This document shows positions 60,349-64,000 of a DNA stretch of 64,000 bases, in pieces. Where the stretch lies: NCBI GenBank assembly GCA_963819845.1, contig CAWFXQ010000012.1:62001-126000 (forward strand). The letters are read 5' to 3'. The notes beneath the pieces were generated by a model. It worked only from the letters and a program-made list of their open reading frames with translations. It did not search any database and was not told where the DNA came from. This stretch comes from DATAGF01 sp963819845. Its GTDB lineage: Bacteria; Actinomycetota; Thermoleophilia; Miltoncostaeales; Miltoncostaeaceae. Position 1 is the stretch's first letter, and each line of letters starts with the position of its first letter. The position numbers and the translations under genes were made by a program.

Positions 60349-61053
60349 ATGCATCACGCACGACGAATGGGTTGGTGGCTGGCCGTCCCGGTGGGGATCG
60401 CGCTCGGCCTCGCGCTGGCGGTGGGCCTCGACCGCGCCGCTGAGCCGGCCGCAGGGCAGGGCGGGCGCTCGGGCGTGGAGGTGAGCGCCGAGCAGCTGCG
60501 CATCAACCAGCGCATCAGCCAGGCGGCGGTCAAGCGCGCCAACCGCGCCAACACCCGGCTCGACCGGCTGCGGCCCGCCGCGACCGGTCCCGGCGGGCCC
60601 GCAGGCCCGGCGGGACCGGCGGGGCCGGCCGGTCCGGGCGCGGCGCGCATCAGCTTCTCGGCGGCTGCCGGGGCCCCCGCCCAGACCGTGCTCGAGCTCG
60701 CCGGGGTGACCATCAGCACCGTCTGCGAGGTCGGCGCCGGAGGCGAGACCGTCCTCACCAACAGTGCGGCGGTCGCGCAGACGTCCACCGTGGCCGGCAC
60801 GTTCACCGTCGACTCGGGCACCGACCCGAACAACCCGCCGCCGCCCGCTGTGGTCAGCTTCCGATTCGAGCAGCCGGCGGGGCCCGCCACCGTCCTCGGC
60901 GGACCGCTGCCGGTGCCGGATGGAGAGTACGGACGCGTGTTCTCGGACGTCGTCTTCATCACGCCGACGAGGACGATCAGCATCGACGCCGCCATCTACG
61001 TGGACGGCGTGGCGGACCGCTGCTCGTTCGAGGGCGTGGCGGTGCCGGCCTAG
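60349..61053 (+). CDS. secreted Gly-Pro-repeat (collagen-like) protein
   Basis: A 234-aa protein. Residues 7-28 are a signal peptide or anchor (GWWLAVPVGIALGLALAVGL). A short INQRISQAAVKRANRAN helix, then five GPAGPAGPA-type triplets at about 83-101, then a beta-sandwich of about 130 residues with one Cys near each end (STVCEVG, DRCSFEG) that may pair. This design is common in surface proteins of Thermoleophilia-like Actinomycetota. Function unknown. Confidence 0.7.
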   Translation: MHHARRMGWWLAVPVGIALGLALAVGLDRAAEPAAGQGGRSGVEVSAEQLRINQRISQAAVKRANRANTRLDRLRPAATGPGGPAGPAGPAGPAGPGAARISFSAAAGAPAQTVLELAGVTISTVCEVGAGGETVLTNSAAVAQTSTVAGTFTVDSGTDPNNPPPPAVVSFRFEQPAGPATVLGGPLPVPDGEYGRVFSDVVFITPTRTISIDAAIYVDGVADRCSFEGVAVPA

Positions 61054-61158
61054 AGTCCCGCGCGTACCGATCTGCCCGATGGCCCGTGGTTCAGCCCGGC
61101 GATGCGGCCGGCCCTGGTCTGTGACCTCGTCACGTGGGTCGGCCGCCGGTGTCGGCCG

Positions 61159-62322
61159 TCAGAACACCGGGACGTTGACGTCCTGCCCCGCGAAGATGGC
61201 GCCCGCGGTGGTGAGGGTGTCGCGCCGCACGAGGAAGTGCTGGCTCAGGGCCTCGATGTCCCGCAGGCGCCGCTGCAGGGGGGACGCGGCGTAGATCGAG
61301 CCTCCGCCGCCCGCCCGGTAGGCCGCCCGTACGACGTCCGCCGCCCGCTCCGTGGCCCAGGCCGCGGCGGCACGGATCCTCGCGCGGTCGCGCAGCGTGA
61401 CCTCCGCGTCGCGCACCGCGGTCTCCCAGGCCCTCTCGGCGGTCTCGTAGAGCAGCGCCCGCGCGGCGCTCAGCTCGGTGTCGGCGGTGGCCAGCCCGAG
61501 CTGGAAGGTCGGGTTGGCGGCGAGGGCCGCGTGATCGAGGAGGGGCACCTTGTCCGCGGCGACGGCGACGATGTCGTCCAGGGCGCCCTGCCCCGCGCCG
61601 ACGGCGACGCTCGCGACGACGAGCGCGATGATCCCCGGAATCGGAACGCGTGCGATCGGTGCGTCGATGCAGGGCGGGTTGACCAGCGGGACGAGCGTGC
61701 GCTCCGCCGGCACGAGCGCCGACTCGACGTGGAAGTGGTGGCTGCCCGTGCCGCAGAGGCCGGAGACCGTCCAGGTGTCCTCGATGGCGATCTGGTCGGG
61801 GGAGAAGACGGCGATGCGAAACCGGGGGACGCCGTTGACCACCGCCTCGACGCAGTTTCCATAGATCCAGTCGGCGTGCTCGCAGCCGCTGGCGAAGCTC
61901 CAGCGGCCGGTCGCGCGGTACCCGTCGTCGCCGGCGGCGATCGAGCCGGTCGGGTTGAAGACGCCGGCCGTGATGACGTCGGGCGTCCCGGAGAACAGCT
62001 CGTCGAAGGTGGCCCGAGGCAGCGAGGCCAGGTCGAGCCACGAGCCGGACCCGATCATGGCGGTCCATCCCACCGACGCGTCGGCCCGGGCGAGCTCCTC
62101 GTACACGCGCATGGCGCCGGGGAGGTCGGCGCCGACGCCCCCGTGGCTCGCCGGTCGCAGCACCCGGAACACGCCCGCTGCGACCAGGTCGTCGAGCAGG
62201 TCGCGGGGCACGCGCCGGGCGGTCTCGGTCTCGGCAGCGCGGGCGGCGATGGACGGCCCGAGGCGGCGCGCCGCGTCCAGCACGTCCTGCTGGGTCCCGA
62301 TGGGGGCGTCCGCGGTGGTCAT
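61159..62322 (-). CDS. acyl-CoA dehydrogenase-fold flavin monooxygenase (HpaB/HsaA-like)
   Basis: A 387-aa protein with the acyl-CoA dehydrogenase fold: N-terminal helices (VPRDLLDDLVAAGVFRVLRP), the central beta domain (YRATGRWSFASGCEHADWIY, DTWTVSGLCGTGSHHFHVES) and the C-terminal helical bundle (RAAYRAGGGGSIYAASPLQR, RRLRDIEALSQHFLVRRDTL). The missing acyl-CoA glutamate and the GTGSHHFHV segment place it with group D flavin monooxygenases, which hydroxylate aromatics with FMNH2 from a reductase. No reductase gene is here. The LuxR gene lies 97 bp upstream on the same strand. Confidence 0.82.
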   Translation of the reverse strand: MTTADAPIGTQQDVLDAARRLGPSIAARAAETETARRVPRDLLDDLVAAGVFRVLRPASHGGVGADLPGAMRVYEELARADASVGWTAMIGSGSWLDLASLPRATFDELFSGTPDVITAGVFNPTGSIAAGDDGYRATGRWSFASGCEHADWIYGNCVEAVVNGVPRFRIAVFSPDQIAIEDTWTVSGLCGTGSHHFHVESALVPAERTLVPLVNPPCIDAPIARVPIPGIIALVVASVAVGAGQGALDDIVAVAADKVPLLDHAALAANPTFQLGLATADTELSAARALLYETAERAWETAVRDAEVTLRDRARIRAAAAWATERAADVVRAAYRAGGGGSIYAASPLQRRLRDIEALSQHFLVRRDTLTTAGAIFAGQDVNVPVF

Positions 62323-62419
62323 CGGCTCCGATGATGACCGCGCGAGGATGCGCGCGCTTCGGCCGAACCACCCAACCGCGACGTCCGCGGCGGATGGGTG
62401 ATTTCACCCACGGACTCGC

Positions 62420-64000
62420 TCAGACCAGCTCGTGCTCGTATGCGTACGCCGTCGCCGCGGCGCGCGAGGAGACGTGCAGCTTGGTGAAGAGGTTGCTCAC
62501 GTGGCGGTTGACCGTTCGCGGGCTCAGGCCGAGCCGGGCGGCGATCGCCTTGTTGCTCTCGCCCGTCGCGAGCCGCCGGAGCACCTGGAGCTCGCGGGGC
62601 GTCAGGCCGTGCCCGCCGCCGGCGTCGGCGGCGCCCAGCCGCGCGAGCTCGGCGCGCGCCGCGTCGAGCTCCAGCTCGGCGGTCGCGTCGTCGCCCGACG
62701 TCCGGGAGGCTTCGGCGAGCAGCAGGCGCGCGCGCGCCGCCTCGTAGGGCGCGTCGAGCTCGAGCCAGAGCCGGGACGCATGGCGGAGCAGCGGTGCCGC
62801 GGCACGCGCGTCCCCGCCGGTGAGCGCGACCGCGCCGCGCGCCTCCGCGGCGCAGGCGAGCAGCATGGTCCGCCCGTTGCGCCGGGCGATCTCGTCGAGC
62901 TCGTCGCAGGCGGCCCCCGCGCCGTCGAGGTCTCCGGCGGCGAGCGCGATCTCGACGGAGGCGGGCAGGAGCCGGGCGCGCTCGGCCCAGCGGCCGGCCC
63001 CGTCGAGCGCGGCGGCGATGGCCGCCGCCGCGGCCTCGACCCGGCCCTGCGCCAGGCGAATCAGCGCGAGGCCGGGCTGCGGCTCTCGCCCGTTCCGGCT
63101 GGCGTCCCGGAACGCCTCCTGGGCGCCGTCCAGGTCGCCCCGGACCCGCAGGATCTCGCCGCACCGGTACGCGGCTTCGCCGGCGACCCTCCGGTCCCCC
63201 CTCTCCTCGAAGCGCTCGCGGGCGCGCCGCGCCTCGGCCAGCGCGTCGTCCCAGGCGCCGCGGACCTGCAGGATCTCGGCGCGGTGGATGAGGCAGGTGC
63301 CCGTGAACGGGACGAGGTCCGGCTGGTGCGCGCACCATTCCGTCAGCGCCACGGTCCACTCGCGGGCGCGGGCCAGCTCGCAGGTGACGTGGCAGCCCTC
63401 GATGACGCTGCAGTAGACGAGCCCCGTCGCGACCGGCGACAGCTCCCCGTCGGCCGCGGCCACCATGGCCTCGTCGAGCGCCGCGATGCCCTCGTCGGCC
63501 GACCCCTCCTCGATGAGCGTCCGTCCGAGGTCGATGAGCCCGAGCGCGACCAGGTCGGGATCGCCGAAGCGCCGGCCGGCGGCCACCGCGTCCGCGGCGG
63601 CGGCGCCCGCGGCGGGCCAGTCGCCCGCGCCCATGCAGCGGAACGCGTCGGCGGATGCGAGGTAGCCGCGCTCGACGCAGTCTCCGGCCGAATCGTCCAC
63701 CAGCCGGCGTGCACGCCCGAGCCATCCGGTCGAGCGGCCGACCTCGCCGCGGATCATCAGGTGCACCGCCAGCCAGAACGCGGCGCGCACGGCGCTCGCG
63801 CGGTCGCCGTCCCTGAGGTGGGCGTCGTGGGCGCGCGCGAGCGCGCCGAGCTGCTCGTCGTCGCGGCCGAGCATGTAGGCCGCCACCGCCAGGCGCTCCA
63901 GGTCGTCGGCGGCGAGCGGCCCCGACTCGTCCAGGTCGCGGAGTAGCTCGTGCGCCCGCGTCCACGCGCGTCGTCCATATGCCGCGCGGGCGGTCGTGAG
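62420..64000 (-). CDS. LuxR-family regulator with TPR repeats (5' end outside the window)
   Basis: 526 residues are visible and the frame stays open to the window edge, so the N-terminus, possibly including an ATPase domain, is missing. Helical TPR-like repeats run through most of it (AAGAAAADAVAAGRRFGDPD, VAGEAAYRCGEILRVRGDLD). The C-terminal 65 residues are a LuxR HTH (LTPRELQVLRRLATGESNKA, then ARLGLSPRTVNRHVSNLFTK). It is likely to control the monooxygenase gene that follows. Confidence 0.85.
   Translation of the reverse strand, partial: LTTARAAYGRRAWTRAHELLRDLDESGPLAADDLERLAVAAYMLGRDDEQLGALARAHDAHLRDGDRASAVRAAFWLAVHLMIRGEVGRSTGWLGRARRLVDDSAGDCVERGYLASADAFRCMGAGDWPAAGAAAADAVAAGRRFGDPDLVALGLIDLGRTLIEEGSADEGIAALDEAMVAAADGELSPVATGLVYCSVIEGCHVTCELARAREWTVALTEWCAHQPDLVPFTGTCLIHRAEILQVRGAWDDALAEARRARERFEERGDRRVAGEAAYRCGEILRVRGDLDGAQEAFRDASRNGREPQPGLALIRLAQGRVEAAAAAIAAALDGAGRWAERARLLPASVEIALAAGDLDGAGAACDELDEIARRNGRTMLLACAAEARGAVALTGGDARAAAPLLRHASRLWLELDAPYEAARARLLLAEASRTSGDDATAELELDAARAELARLGAADAGGGHGLTPRELQVLRRLATGESNKAIAARLGLSPRTVNRHVSNLFTKLHVSSRAAATAYAYEHELV

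Overview
The window is GC-rich (roughly 70%+), densely coded bacterial DNA with many GTG starts and 4-bp ATGA/GTGA gene overlaps. Gene families (SARP and LuxR-TPR regulators, DHA2 MFS pump with TetR, DUF1206, TIR-WD40, secreted Gly-Pro repeat proteins, a Cys-type CcmE) point to Actinomycetota, probably class Thermoleophilia; this is inference from protein style only.

Layout. 1-14.5 kb is ordinary chromosome: adenosine deaminase-like enzyme, SpoIIE-type phosphatase, a CPA2 antiporter with its TrkA-C subunit, an intradiol-dioxygenase-fold lipoprotein, pyrD, pterin dehydratase, two MFS/TetR pairs and a TIR-WD40 protein. At 14,537 lies an intact tRNA-Lys(UUU). Its 3' 43-45 bp recur at 20,642, 28,331 and 34,117, so 14.6-34.1 kb reads as three tandem insertions behind one tRNA. 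Upstream of two repeats lie 10-bp-phased GAGAC arrays that look like integrase arm sites, and a third, orphan array sits at 24,534. No integrase is present. Segment 1 holds small phage-like genes, a secreted protein and a Tat-exported FAD amine oxidase. Segment 2 holds a lipid kinase, two PAP2 phosphatases, a DUF1206 membrane protein and a large wHTH-ATPase-TPR regulator. Segment 3 holds a VOC protein, a LysR regulator, a haem-binding beta-propeller protein, hemA, ccmE and the first codons of ccmF.

From 34.2 to 56.8 kb, all on the minus strand, is an extracellular contractile injection system (eCIS): SARP regulator, sheath, tube, baseplate-like zinc protein, Pro/Ala-rich protein, DUF4255 cap, AAA+ ATPase, 62-aa protein, CIS-tube adaptor, LysM-like protein, spike in two pieces, PAAR tip, gp25, two J-like baseplate proteins, tail-I protein, DUF6519/beta-helix protein, OmpA-type cargo candidate and a broken DUF4157 gene. 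Neighbours mostly overlap by 1-13 bp, so it is probably one ~21.8-kb operon. Three heptamers with an exact 11-bp period lie between the SARP gene and the sheath gene and look like the SARP operator. The operon's last gene is a DUF4157 fragment ending 32 bp from the fourth tRNA repeat.

57.5-64 kb holds small hypothetical proteins, a SHOCT protein, a dead IS481-type element at a CTAG site, two Gly-Pro/INQRISQAAV-type secreted proteins, an HpaB/acyl-CoA dehydrogenase-fold monooxygenase and a LuxR-TPR regulator cut by the window edge.

Many genes (MFS pump, hemA, ccmE, the propeller protein, DUF6519 and others) are broken by single-base shifts, mostly +1 in C/G runs, while their ends still dovetail with the neighbouring gene. 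That pattern suggests indel errors in the assembly more than decay, and the products below are described after mentally correcting them.
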